Origin: Deltaproteobacteria bacterium
Lineage (GTDB): Bacteria > Desulfobacterota > GWC2-55-46
Reading direction: 5' to 3'
Assembly (NCBI GenBank): GCA_030646655.1
Contig: JAUSLB010000069.1
Location: 1-5,761, forward strand
DNA: 5,761 bases
The notes beneath the pieces are model-generated. The model did not search any database, was not told the origin of the DNA, and worked only from the letters and a program-made list of their open reading frames with translations. Of the stretch, positions 1 to 5,589 are shown piece by piece (within the stretch, counting starts at the first letter, position 1; the number at the start of each line of letters is the position of its first letter). The position numbers and the translations under genes are program-made.

Positions 1-1696
1 TAAGGCCCCCGGGCCCGAGGGCCGAGAGCCTCCTCTTGTGCGTTATCTCCGATATTGGGTTCGTCTGGTCCATGAACGGGTACAGCTGCGAAGAGCCGAA
101 GAACTCCTTAATGACAGCTGACACGGGCTTGGGGTTAATAAGGTCGTGCGGCATGAGGGTCTCCAATTCGCCGAGGCTCATCCTCTCCTTCACGGCCCTC
201 TCCATGCGAAGAAGCCCGATCCTGTACTGGTTCTCAAGGAGCTCGCCGACGGATCTTACCCTTCTGTTGCCGAGGTGGTCGATGTCATCGACCGTCCCCT
301 GACCGTTCCTTAAGAGGATAAGATAGCGCACGACATCGAGGATGTCCTCTTTCCTTAAAGTGGTGATATCGAGGGACACATCGAAGCCCAATTTCCTGTT
401 AAGCTTCAATCTCCCGACCTTTGAAAGATCGTACCTGTCTGAATTAAAGAAGAGGTCGTGGAAAAACGCGTTTGCGGTATCAACGGTGGGAAGGTCGCCG
501 GGTTTCAACCTCTTATAGATATCAATCCGGGCGTTTAGCGTCATGTTGGAAGTGGGTTCGTCAGGATTCCCCTTCCTGTACTCGACAACGGCCTTTATGT
601 CCTCGTTGCCGATCTTGTCGTTAAGGAGCGTTTCCCTGAAGAATACCCCCATCGCCTCTATGAGGAGGAGTTTGAAACTCTTTATATCCCTCCTCGATAT
701 CTCATCGAGCTTGTCTCTTGAGAGTATCTGGTTGCACTCGAGTATGACCTCGCCGGTATTCGGGTCGACTATGTCGCGGGAGGCGACCCTGCCGACGATG
801 TCCTCGACCTCGACAGGGATGTATTTGATGCCCGCCGATACGAGCTTTTTTATCACTAGCCTTGTGAACTTCCTGTCCTTCTTTACTATTACCTCGCCGG
901 TAGCCGGGTCCTTGACGTCACGGCTCGCCTTCTGGCCCACGAGAAAGTCAGGCTCAACGCTTTTGAGTATCTTTTTGTTCTCAAGTACTATCTCCTCGCT
1001 CGGGTAGAAATAATTAAGCGTCTCCTCGACCGAATACCCTAGCGCCTTAAGGAGGATGGTGGCGGGCATCTTTCTTCTTTTATCTATCCTCACATAGAGC
1101 CAGTCCTTCTGGTCGAACTCGAAATCGAGCCAGCTCCCGTGATACGGGATGACGCGGGCCGTGTAGAGCACCTTGCCAGTGAACCCCTTGGGCTTCTCGA
1201 ACTCGAAGAAAACTCCGGGAGACCTGTGGAGCTGGGATACTATTACCCGTTCAGTGCCGTTAATAACAAAGCTCCCGTTGTCGGTCATAAGCGGGATCTC
1301 GCCGAAATAGACCTCCTGCTCCTTTATGTCCCTGATCGACTGGGCCCCAGTCTCAAGGTCCTTGTCCCACATGATGAGCCGGACGAGGATCTTTATGGGA
1401 GAGGCGTATGTCATGCCCTTCTGGTGGCACTCGTCAACCGTGTATTTCGGCTCAAGGAGCGTGTACTTGACAAACTCAAGGGAGGCGTTCCCGCTGAAGT
1501 CCTTTATCGGGAAAGCGCTTTTAAAGACAGTCTGAAGCCCGGCGTCCTTCCTTTCCTCGGGCTTCAAGTCGAGCTGCAGGAACTGGGCGAAAGACTTTTT
1601 CTGCACCTCGATGAGGTTAGGCATGCTTACGACTTTTCCTATGCGGGAATAATCCTTCCTCAAGACCTGTCCGTTGGTTAAATTGGAGGAAGCCAT
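1..1696 (-). CDS. rpoB: RNA polymerase beta subunit, N-terminal part (3' end beyond window)
   Basis: This is the beta subunit of DNA-directed RNA polymerase, which with beta' forms the active centre and binds rifampicin. The frame is open from ATG at 1696 to the window edge, giving 565 residues of a protein usually 1,100-1,400 long. The start [10 protein letters not shown] has a GGAG Shine-Dalgarno at 1708-1711, spaced 11 nt. Visible landmarks are the [10 protein letters not shown] and [21 protein letters not shown] blocks (about residues 132-164, including the equivalents of E. coli R143 and V146), then [13 protein letters not shown] (183-195), the lobe region, [16 protein letters not shown] and, at the edge, the rifampicin region [31 protein letters not shown]. 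Numbering there runs 27 above E. coli. Most drug-contact residues are conserved (equivalents of F514, D516, H526, R529, S531), but S512 is Tyr539 and Q513 is Pro540. It lies 150 nt after rplL, and rpoC would be expected beyond the window. The identification is certain. Confidence 0.98.
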   Translation of the reverse strand, partial: MASSNLTNGQVLRKDYSRIGKVVSMPNLIEVQKKSFAQFLQLDLKPEERKDAGLQTVFKSAFPIKDFSGNASLEFVKYTLLEPKYTVDECHQKGMTYASPIKILVRLIMWDKDLETGAQSIRDIKEQEVYFGEIPLMTDNGSFVINGTERVIVSQLHRSPGVFFEFEKPKGFTGKVLYTARVIPYHGSWLDFEFDQKDWLYVRIDKRRKMPATILLKALGYSVEETLNYFYPSEEIVLENKKILKSVEPDFLVGQKASRDVKDPATGEVIVKKDRKFTRLVIKKLVSAGIKYIPVEVEDIVGRVASRDIVDPNTGEVILECNQILSRDKLDEISRRDIKSFKLLLIEAMGVFFRETLLNDKIGNEDIKAVVEYRKGNPDEPTSNMTLNARIDIYKRLKPGDLPTVDTANAFFHDLFFNSDRYDLSKVGRLKLNRKLGFDVSLDITTLRKEDILDVVRYLILLRNGQGTVDDIDHLGNRRVRSVGELLENQYRIGLLRMERAVKERMSLGELETLMPHDLINPKPVSAVIKEFFGSSQLYPFMDQTNPISEITHKRRLSALGPGGL

Positions 1697-1707
1697 ATAT
1701 TTTTTTA

Positions 1708-1711
1708 CTCC
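1708..1711 (-). promoter_or_regulatory. Shine-Dalgarno site of rpoB
   Basis: GGAG lies in an A-rich context, 11 nt upstream of the rpoB ATG. The spacing is rather long and the spacer is almost all A and T. No other in-frame start with a better site was seen nearby, and the protein from this ATG aligns with other RpoB N-termini. Confidence 0.6.
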
Positions 1712-1730
1712 TTTTTAGAATCCTACAGTA

Positions 1731-1762
1731 GAATCGCCCGCCGGGACCCGGCGGGCTGATTC
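1731..1762 (-). promoter_or_regulatory. Strong hairpin in rplL-rpoB spacer (attenuator or processing site?)
   Basis: A 9-bp perfect GC stem (1736-1744 with 1748-1756) has a 3-nt loop. It is extended by another 5 bp (1731-1735 with 1758-1762) across a single bulged base at 1757. No U-tract follows on the minus strand; the next bases are mixed and lead to the rpoB Shine-Dalgarno. It is therefore not a standard intrinsic terminator. In E. coli the same spacer holds a partial attenuator and an RNase III site that lower rpoBC expression relative to the ribosomal protein genes. A similar role here is inferred from position and structure only. Confidence 0.6.
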
Positions 1763-1846
1763 CAATCGATACGATTTTACGGACAAGGCCGGGTTAATCG
1801 CCGGCGCCCTCCAAAAAGCGCCTATTATAGACCTTGAAAATTTTTA

Positions 1847-2227
1847 TTACTGTATCTCCACTTTCGCGCCGGCGCTCTCGACCTGCTTCTTTATCTTATC
1901 GGCCTCATCCTTTGAAACGCCTTCCTTCAAAGTCTTGGGCGCGCCTTCGACGAGGTCCTTCGCTTCCTTCAATCCGAGTCCGGTAATCGCCCTTACTTCC
2001 TTGATGACCTTTATCTTCTCTGCTCCGGTTTCCTTAAGAACGACCGTGAACTCGGTCTTCTCGGCAACGGCCGGGGCTGCCGCTGCGGCGCCGGCGGCGG
2101 CTACCGCTACGGGCGCGGCCGCTGAAACGCCGAACTTTTCCTCAAGCTCCTTTACGAGCCCGGCCAGATCCAGTACCGACATGCCCTCTATGTATTTGAT
2201 AACATCCTCTTTTTTTATGTCAGCCAT
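1847..2227 (-). CDS. rplL: Large-subunit ribosomal protein bL12 (L7/L12)
   Basis: Four or more copies of this protein form the flexible ribosomal stalk that recruits EF-Tu, EF-G and other translational GTPases. The 126-residue product has the full family layout. An N-terminal helical dimerisation domain (about 1-35, ending [11 protein letters not shown]) anchors it to L10. An Ala/Pro/Val-rich hinge follows (about 36-55). The C-terminal factor-binding domain (about 57-126) carries [38 protein letters not shown] in a slightly diverged but typical form, and the protein ends VEIQ. The ATG start is fixed by AGGAGG at 2237-2242, spaced 9 nt. It follows rplJ by 56 nt. In many bacteria it is made in excess over L10 through its own strong ribosome binding site, which fits the site seen here. 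Confidence 0.98.
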   Translation of the reverse strand: MADIKKEDVIKYIEGMSVLDLAGLVKELEEKFGVSAAAPVAVAAAGAAAAAPAVAEKTEFTVVLKETGAEKIKVIKEVRAITGLGLKEAKDLVEGAPKTLKEGVSKDEADKIKKQVESAGAKVEIQ

Positions 2228-2236
2228 CGTCTTACT

Positions 2237-2242
2237 CCTCCT
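2237..2242 (-). promoter_or_regulatory. Shine-Dalgarno site of rplL
   Basis: A perfect AGGAGG lies 9 nt before the rplL ATG, within a 56-nt spacer that is otherwise A/T-rich. A strong independent site is what would be expected for a protein needed at four to six copies per ribosome. Confidence 0.8.
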
Positions 2243-2283
2243 GAAATAATTATTTTATCAAGTTTTTCAATTAGTTACAACTG

Positions 2284-2811
2284 CTACGCCGCTTGAGCGG
2301 CCTTTTTGTCCTTTATGGCGTTAAGCGCGTAAAGGAACTTGGTCGGCACGCCGCCAAGCACGCGGACAAAGCCTGATACAGGCGCCTTCATCGAGCCGAG
2401 CAGCATCCCGAGGAGAACTTGCCTCGGCGGAAGCTCGGCAAGGCCCTTTATCTCGTTAAGCCCGATAACCTTCGGCCCCAGGGTGCCCATCTTTATCTTA
2501 AGGTTGGGCTGGGCCGAAGCGAACTGCGTAAGCGCCTTTGCGGCCGCGGCCGCGTCCTTGTAGGAGAACGCTATGGCCATAGGGCCCTTGAGGTGCTCGG
2601 ATAGCTTCTCTACGGGGGTCCCTTTCACGGCGCGCCTTGTAAGCGTGTTCCGCACGATCTTGAAATCAATCGAAGCGGCCCTCAAGGCCTTTCTCATCTC
2701 GTTCATCTCAATGGCCTTGATGCCCTTATACTCGGCTATGAAGGTCGCGTTCGCCCTCTTGAGCTTGTCCTGAAGATCCTCGACTAACTTTACCTTCTGA
2801 GTCTTTTCCAA
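2284..2811 (-). CDS. rplJ: Large-subunit ribosomal protein uL10, TTG start
   Basis: L10 is the base of the ribosomal stalk. It binds 23S rRNA through its N-terminal domain and carries L7/L12 dimers on its C-terminal helix; the L10-L12 complex also represses its own mRNA. The product is 175 residues when started at TTG 2811 (read as Met-EKTQKVKLVEDL), matching the usual 165-180. Seen in order: ATFIAEYKGI (about 22-31), the helix with LR and the IVRNTLTRRA block (about 53-62), GPMAIAFSYKD, and an Ala/Lys-rich tail ending KKAAQAA. The start was chosen because AGGAGG at 2822-2827 sits 10 nt upstream. The open frame continues upstream to 2934, but that stretch (41 codons) is the structured leader RNA and encodes Cys- and Arg-rich sequence unlike L10. 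The stop is TAG. Confidence 0.95.
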   Translation of the reverse strand: MEKTQKVKLVEDLQDKLKRANATFIAEYKGIKAIEMNEMRKALRAASIDFKIVRNTLTRRAVKGTPVEKLSEHLKGPMAIAFSYKDAAAAAKALTQFASAQPNLKIKMGTLGPKVIGLNEIKGLAELPPRQVLLGMLLGSMKAPVSGFVRVLGGVPTKFLYALNAIKDKKAAQAA

Positions 2812-2821
2812 CTCTTTATAC

Positions 2822-2827
2822 CCTCCT
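2822..2827 (-). promoter_or_regulatory. Shine-Dalgarno site that fixes the rplJ TTG start
   Basis: AGGAGG lies 10 nt before TTG 2811. No ATG or GTG with a comparable site is available in this frame, so it decides the start. It begins only 2 nt after the 3' arm of a 7-bp hairpin (2830-2836 with 2845-2851), so folding of that hairpin could hinder ribosome loading. Confidence 0.85.
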
Positions 2828-2829
2828 TT

Positions 2830-2976
2830 CTGTCTTCGTATCAAAAGACAGCAAGAGCCTGCAAGGCTTAAAAAGCGATAGCGCGCGAAGCTGAACAGGG
2901 CCGCTTCGCACATTGCGGCAAAACCTTCTATCACTGGCCTCGGTAGGATTTTTAAGCTTGCGCCCCTACTGTCTTT
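2830..2976 (-). ncRNA. Ribosomal protein L10 leader (cis-regulatory RNA)
   Basis: The 238-nt space between rplA and rplJ folds like the known L10 leader, the mRNA site bound by the L10(L12)n complex for autoregulation. A basal helix pairs 2949-2961 with 2861-2874 (13 bp, one bulge). It continues, after a 2-nt bulge, as 15 more pairs (2962-2976 with 2844-2858, three G-U). Above it, a one-sided 14-nt internal loop (2935-2948) contains ACCGAGG, the conserved kink-turn-like element. This is followed by a 7-bp helix (2928-2934 with 2875-2881, one G-U) and an apical 7-bp hairpin (2903-2909 with 2885-2891). Downstream, 2845-2851 can pair instead with 2830-2836 beside the Shine-Dalgarno. Pairings were found by eye. 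Leader identity rests on position, architecture and the ACCGAGG loop. Confidence 0.85.
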
Positions 2977-3049
2977 GACCGTGTTTTATTTTTTTGTTGC
3001 TATCGGCCTCCGGCGCGCGTCTTGGACGCCTTAAACCGTGGAAACGCCG

Positions 3050-3745
3050 TTACTTGAACATGTTCCTCACTTCAACGGCGTCGAGCTTTATGCTCGGGCC
3101 CATCGTAGTGGAGACGAAAAGGCTCTTCAGGTATATCCCCTTGCTCGAGGCGGGCTTTGCCTTGATTATCGCCTCCATCAAGGAGATGAAGTTCTCTTTC
3201 AGCTTCTGCGCCCCGAAAGAGGCCTTGCCCACCGGGACATGGATGTTGCCCTGCTTATCTACCCTGAACTCCACCTTTCCCGCCTTAAGATCCGACACCG
3301 CCTTCTTTACATCGAAGGTCACCGTGCCGAGCTTCGGGTTCGGCATGAGCCCCCTCGGGCCCAGAACCTTTCCGAGCTTCCCTACGGCGCCCATTATATC
3401 GGGCGTGGCGACAACGGCGTCGAAATCGAGCCAGCCCTTGGAGACCTTTTCGATCATGTCCTCTGCCCCGATATAGTCCGCCCCCGCGGCCTTTGCCTCA
3501 GCCTCTTTTTCGCCTTTGGCGAACACGAGCACCCTTACGGCCTTTCCTATCCCGTGAGGCAATACTATAGTTCCCCTTACCATCTGCTCGGGGTGCTTGG
3601 GGTCAACCCCGAGGCGGCCCGATATCTCGACGGTCTCGTCGAACTTGGCTACCTTTGTCTGCGGCACGAGCTCAAACCCTTTTTCGAGTTCGTAAGCGCG
3701 GCCCCCCTCGACCTTGGCCTTCGCGGCTTCAAACTTTTTACCCAT
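3050..3745 (-). CDS. rplA: Large-subunit ribosomal protein uL1
   Basis: L1 forms the mobile L1 stalk at the ribosomal E site, helps release deacylated tRNA, and in many bacteria represses its own rplK-rplA mRNA. The 231-residue product matches the family length. Visible blocks are [31 protein letters not shown] (domain I), a middle domain II with [20 protein letters not shown] and [11 protein letters not shown], then the signature [21 protein letters not shown], and a return to domain I with [16 protein letters not shown]. The C-terminus carries [20 protein letters not shown]. The ATG starts 4 nt after the rplK stop. Its Shine-Dalgarno GGAGGG (3754-3759) lies inside the last codons of rplK, so the two genes are probably translationally coupled. 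Confidence 0.98.
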   Translation of the reverse strand: MGKKFEAAKAKVEGGRAYELEKGFELVPQTKVAKFDETVEISGRLGVDPKHPEQMVRGTIVLPHGIGKAVRVLVFAKGEKEAEAKAAGADYIGAEDMIEKVSKGWLDFDAVVATPDIMGAVGKLGKVLGPRGLMPNPKLGTVTFDVKKAVSDLKAGKVEFRVDKQGNIHVPVGKASFGAQKLKENFISLMEAIIKAKPASSKGIYLKSLFVSTTMGPSIKLDAVEVRNMFK

Positions 3746-3749
3746 ATTA

Positions 3750-4175
3750 TTAACCCTCCACCGTGATTCCCATGCTTCTTGCGGTTCCTTCTACGGTCTT
3801 TACGGCCGCCTCAAGGCTCCCGGCCGTAAGGTCAGGGAGCTTTAGTTTCGCTATCTCCTCGACCTGCTTTTTCGTAACACGGCCGACCTTTTCCTTGTTC
3901 GGCTCCTTTGAGCCCTTCTCGACCCCTGCCGCCTTAAGCAGAAGCACCGAGGCTGGAGGGGTCTTCGTCACGAATGAGAAGGACCTGTCAGCGAAGACCG
4001 TGATGACGACCGGTGTTACCATCCCCTCCTGAGACTGGGTCCGGGCGTTGAAGGCCTTGCAGAACTCCATTATATTCACCCCGTGCTGGCCCAGCGCCGG
4101 GCCTACCGGGGGCGACGGGTTCGCCTTTCCGGCGGTTATCTGCAGTTTTATCTGCCCTGTTATCTTCTTAGCCAT
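3750..4175 (-). CDS. rplK: Large-subunit ribosomal protein uL11
   Basis: L11 binds the GTPase-associated region of 23S rRNA, takes part in factor binding, and is needed for stringent-response activation of RelA. It is also the thiostrepton site. The product is 141 residues, exactly the usual size. The N-terminal domain has [35 protein letters not shown] (residues about 10-44), including the proline-rich hinge linked to thiostrepton sensitivity. The C-terminal rRNA-binding domain follows from [17 protein letters not shown], ending [18 protein letters not shown]. The start ATG has a weak AGAGG site at 4184-4188, spaced 8 nt. It follows nusG by 67 nt and precedes rplA by 4 nt, as in most bacteria. 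Confidence 0.98.
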   Translation of the reverse strand: MAKKITGQIKLQITAGKANPSPPVGPALGQHGVNIMEFCKAFNARTQSQEGMVTPVVITVFADRSFSFVTKTPPASVLLLKAAGVEKGSKEPNKEKVGRVTKKQVEEIAKLKLPDLTAGSLEAAVKTVEGTARSMGITVEG

Positions 4176-4194
4176 CTTCCAAACCTCTCTTCCG

Positions 4195-4212
4195 TACCGT
4201 TAGATTCCGGTA
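4195..4212 (-). promoter_or_regulatory. Small hairpin in nusG-rplK spacer
   Basis: A 5-bp stem (TACCG with CGGTA) with an 8-nt loop sits 7 nt upstream of the weak rplK Shine-Dalgarno. In E. coli, L1 represses translation by binding near the rplK start, so this is where a control site might be sought. I cannot recognise the L1-binding motif in it with any confidence. Confidence 0.25.
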
Positions 4213-4242
4213 GCCGCTTTTTGCTGTTTTAAAAATATTTGA

Positions 4243-4773
4243 TTATGCCTTCTCTACCTGAACAAAATCAAGCTCAACCGGGGTGGCCCTCCCGAATATC
4301 GATACCAGCACCCTCAATTTGCCCTTCTCCGGCTTGACTTCCTCGACAATGCCCGTAAAATTCGTAAAAGGCCCGTCCACGACCCTGATATTCTCCCCGC
4401 GGTCGAAAAGCACCTTGGGCTTGGGGCGCACCGCGCCCTCTTCCATCTGACGGGTGATCTTCCTTACCTCCTCCTCGGAGATGGTCGGGGGCGCTTCCTG
4501 CCCGCCCACGAACCCCGTCACCTTGGGGACTGCTTTCACGAGGTGCCATGTCTCGTCGTTAAGCTCCATATTTATAAGGATGTACCCCGGGAAGAACTTC
4601 CGGGAGGTCGTCCTCTTGACCCCTTTTACCATGTCCACGACCTTTTCAGAGGGCACGAGTATCTCCCCGAAGAGGCCTTCCTTGCCTGTAGCCTTGATCT
4701 TCTCTTCGAGGGCCGCCTTTACCTTGTTCTCATACCCCGAATAGGTATGTACTACATACCACTTTTTCCCCAT
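4243..4773 (-). CDS. nusG: Transcription elongation/antitermination factor NusG
   Basis: NusG binds the RNA polymerase clamp, suppresses pausing, recruits Rho, and links polymerase to the leading ribosome through S10. The product is 176 residues, close to the E. coli length (181). The N-terminal NGN domain runs about 1-110: KWYVVHTYSGYENKVKAALEE, FGEILVPSEKVVDM, the RKFFPGYILINMELND block and VTGFVGG. A linker rich in E, R and K follows. The C-terminal KOW domain (about 123-176) has GENIRVVDGPFTNFTGIVEEV and FGRATPVELDF. No domain II insertion is present. The ATG is preceded by GAGGTGAT, an 8-base match to the anti-Shine-Dalgarno, partly overlapping the secE stop codon 6 nt upstream. This suggests coupled translation with secE. 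Confidence 0.98.
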   Translation of the reverse strand: MGKKWYVVHTYSGYENKVKAALEEKIKATGKEGLFGEILVPSEKVVDMVKGVKRTTSRKFFPGYILINMELNDETWHLVKAVPKVTGFVGGQEAPPTISEEEVRKITRQMEEGAVRPKPKVLFDRGENIRVVDGPFTNFTGIVEEVKPEKGKLRVLVSIFGRATPVELDFVQVEKA

Positions 4774-4779
4774 ATCACC

Positions 4780-4971
4780 TCATTTTAGGATGTAGCCGAT
4801 TATTTTGGAAAAGGCAAGATCGACGAGGCCGAGGAATATGGCCAGGACAAAAGTGACGGCCATGACCACCCATGTGGATGTTATGGTCTGCTGCTTTGTC
4901 GGCCATGTGACTTTCTTCAGCTCCTGCTTCGATTCAGCGAAGAACTGCTTTGCCCTGTCTATCTTTTCCAT
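4780..4971 (-). CDS. secE: Preprotein translocase subunit SecE (short, single-span form)
   Basis: SecE clamps the two halves of the SecY channel and is essential for protein export across the inner membrane. The product is 63 residues, the short form with one transmembrane segment found in most bacteria, unlike the three-span E. coli protein. An amphipathic cytoplasmic helix (about 1-22, FFAESKQELKKVTWPT) carries the conserved ELKKVTWPT signature. A hydrophobic span follows (about 33-58, VVMAVTFVLAIFLGLVDLAF). The protein ends YILK at TGA. The start ATG has only a weak AGG-type ribosome binding site, inside a small A/T-rich inverted repeat. The gene directly precedes nusG, as usual. Confidence 0.97.
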   Translation of the reverse strand: MEKIDRAKQFFAESKQELKKVTWPTKQQTITSTWVVMAVTFVLAIFLGLVDLAFSKIIGYILK

Positions 4972-5002
4972 TAGATTACCTAATCCGGCCCGCTTACGGG
5001 CC
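4970..5002 (-). promoter_or_regulatory. Two adjacent hairpins over the secE ribosome binding site
   Basis: An inverted repeat ATTAG-GTAAT-CTAAT (4970-4984) covers the only AGG-like Shine-Dalgarno and runs into the secE start codon. Two bases upstream on the transcript, GGCCCG and CGGGCC (4987-5002) form a perfect 6-bp stem with a 4-nt loop. No U-tract follows the GC stem, so it is unlikely to be a terminator. A role in limiting secE translation is inferred only. The 5-bp A/T stem alone would be weak. Confidence 0.35.
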
Positions 5003-5040
5003 TCTTAAATTCCAGCCGCTTTGACCGGCTTTCAAAAAAG

Positions 5041-5062
5041 CTGGCAGGCCAGGAGGGATTCG
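5041..5062 (-). repeat. Partial copy of the tRNA-Trp 3' end (22-bp direct repeat)
   Basis: These 22 bases are identical to 5197-5218, which is the 3' end of tRNA-Trp: the half of the T arm starting within its loop, the acceptor 3' strand and CCA, plus one base beyond. The copies are 156 bp apart in the same orientation. The copy here lacks the rest of the tRNA and, on the minus strand, is followed by C and a run of six T. It resembles the duplicated end left at tRNA-targeted insertions, or the stub of a decayed tandem tRNA gene. The space between the copies is too short to hold an element, so neither origin is proven. Confidence 0.75.
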
Positions 5063-5063
5063 G

Positions 5064-5135
5064 CTTCCAATCGGCCGCATCCATGCTTCCTCATTCCAGC
5101 CGCACGCCCTCGCTTCCGGCCGCATCCATGCGGCC
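5064..5135. repeat. Short GC-rich repeats and palindrome in the tRNA-secE spacer
   Basis: A 15-bp word (CGGCCGCATCCATGC) occurs at 5072-5086 and 5117-5131, each preceded by GCTTCC at a slightly different distance. The second copy belongs to a perfect palindrome at 5118-5135, with 8-bp arms around two bases. ATTCCAGCCGC is also repeated at 5009-5019 and 5093-5103. The spacer 4972-5197 holds no credible gene; these repeats, the tRNA fragment and a further 6-bp hairpin (5145-5150 with 5160-5165) are all that I see in it. It resembles a degenerate intergenic repeat, but the family is not recognised. Confidence 0.6.
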
Positions 5136-5197
5136 CCATCCTCGCGCCTGCTCGGCGCTCAGGCGTTTTCGAATCCCTTTATCCTCATATAAAATTC

Positions 5198-5274
5198 TGG
5201 CAGGCCAGGAGGGATTCGAACCCCCAACATGCGGTTTTGGAGACCGCCGCTCTAGCCGTTAGAGCTACTGGCCT
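5198..5274 (-). tRNA. tRNA-Trp, anticodon CCA
   Basis: This tRNA reads UGG codons as tryptophan. The cloverleaf is complete: acceptor stem AGGCCAG/CTGGCCT, D arm GCTC...GAGC, anticodon arm GCGGT-CTCCAAA-ACCGC with anticodon CCA, a 5-nt variable loop, and a T arm GGGGG-TTCGAAT-CCCTC with one G-U pair. The discriminator base is G, as expected for tRNA-Trp, and the CCA tail is encoded (5198-5200). It lies 48 nt after rpmG and before secE, a placement common in bacteria, so it is probably cut from the same transcript. Confidence 0.97.
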
Positions 5275-5322
5275 GTAGTTTTTAATTTTGGCAGAGCCAG
5301 AGGATGCCTGCAGGCTGAAAGC

Positions 5323-5472
5323 CTATTTCGTCTCCTTGTGGGGCGTATGCTTCTTGCAGAACTTGCAATACTTCTTTATCTCGAGCCTGTCGGGAATAGT
5401 TTTCTTATTCTTTGTTGTCGAGTAGTTCCTGCGCTTGCATTCAGCGCAGGCCAATGTGATTATATCCCTCAT
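5323..5472 (-). CDS. rpmG: Large-subunit ribosomal protein bL33
   Basis: L33 is a small zinc-ribbon protein near the ribosomal E site. This 49-residue protein begins [12 protein letters not shown] and has both metal-binding pairs, C9-x-x-C12 and C36-x-x-C39, with the typical NYSTTKNKK and [18 protein letters not shown] blocks. It is therefore the zinc-binding (C+) form. The ATG is fixed by GGAGG at 5478-5482, spaced 5 nt; an ATG just upstream is out of frame and stops at once. It sits between tuf and tRNA-Trp, the usual order. The stop is TAG. Confidence 0.95.
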   Translation of the reverse strand: MRDIITLACAECKRRNYSTTKNKKTIPDRLEIKKYCKFCKKHTPHKETK

Positions 5473-5516
5473 CTCATCCTCCGTCGGGACAAAGCCTTAT
5501 CCCTTTATTCTCGTTC

Positions 5517-5582
5517 TTAGCCCCGGCACTTCGGTCCCTTCGGCTAACAATTTCCGTTTTCAGCATCCGTTATCCGTAACGG
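5517..5582 (-). promoter_or_regulatory. Hairpins in the tuf-rpmG spacer
   Basis: The 117-nt spacer after tuf holds a 6-bp hairpin with a 4-nt loop (5567-5572 with 5577-5582), starting 7 nt after the tuf stop. It also holds a second 6-bp stem with a long loop (5517-5522 with 5542-5547). Neither is followed by a U-tract on the minus strand. They may protect or process the tuf mRNA 3' end rather than terminate it. I saw no convincing promoter for rpmG. Confidence 0.35.
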
Positions 5583-5589
5583 CTCAGCC

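Noticed and set aside
1824..1829. TATAAT on the minus strand in the rplL-rpoB spacer, as a possible internal rpoB promoter
   Set aside because: The -10 match is perfect, but no hexamer 16-19 nt upstream resembles TTGACA and the area is A/T-rich. It is not strong enough to annotate without 5' end data.
2812..2934. Upstream extension of the rplJ reading frame giving a 216-residue protein
   Set aside because: The extra 41 codons overlap the structured L10 leader, resemble no L10 N-terminus, and would bypass the good AGGAGG-TTG start at 2811.
3017..3029. Hairpin GCGTC-TTG-GACGC just after rplA, as a terminator before the L10 leader
   Set aside because: The stem is only 5 bp and an A-rich, not U-rich, stretch follows on the transcript. 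Read-through into rplJ is expected.
3038..3766. Long plus-strand reading frame antisense to rplA, and others antisense to rpoB, nusG and rplL
   Set aside because: They are antisense to unmistakable genes, have no recognisable family content, and arise from the biased third positions of the real genes.
4274..4549. 91-codon minus-strand frame inside nusG
   Set aside because: It overlaps nusG in another frame and its Gly/Arg/Ser-rich composition is that of an out-of-frame shadow. NusG itself is intact.
5145..5169. Plus-strand hairpin (CGCCTG...CAGGCG) followed by TTTT, as a terminator
   Set aside because: No plus-strand gene exists for it to end, the T-run is only four bases, and on the transcribed minus strand no U-tract follows.
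5021..5278. 85-codon plus-strand frame across the tRNA and spacer
   Set aside because: It runs antisense through tRNA-Trp and both repeat copies. Peptides of the type WQARRDSNPQ are a known artefact of translating tRNA genes.
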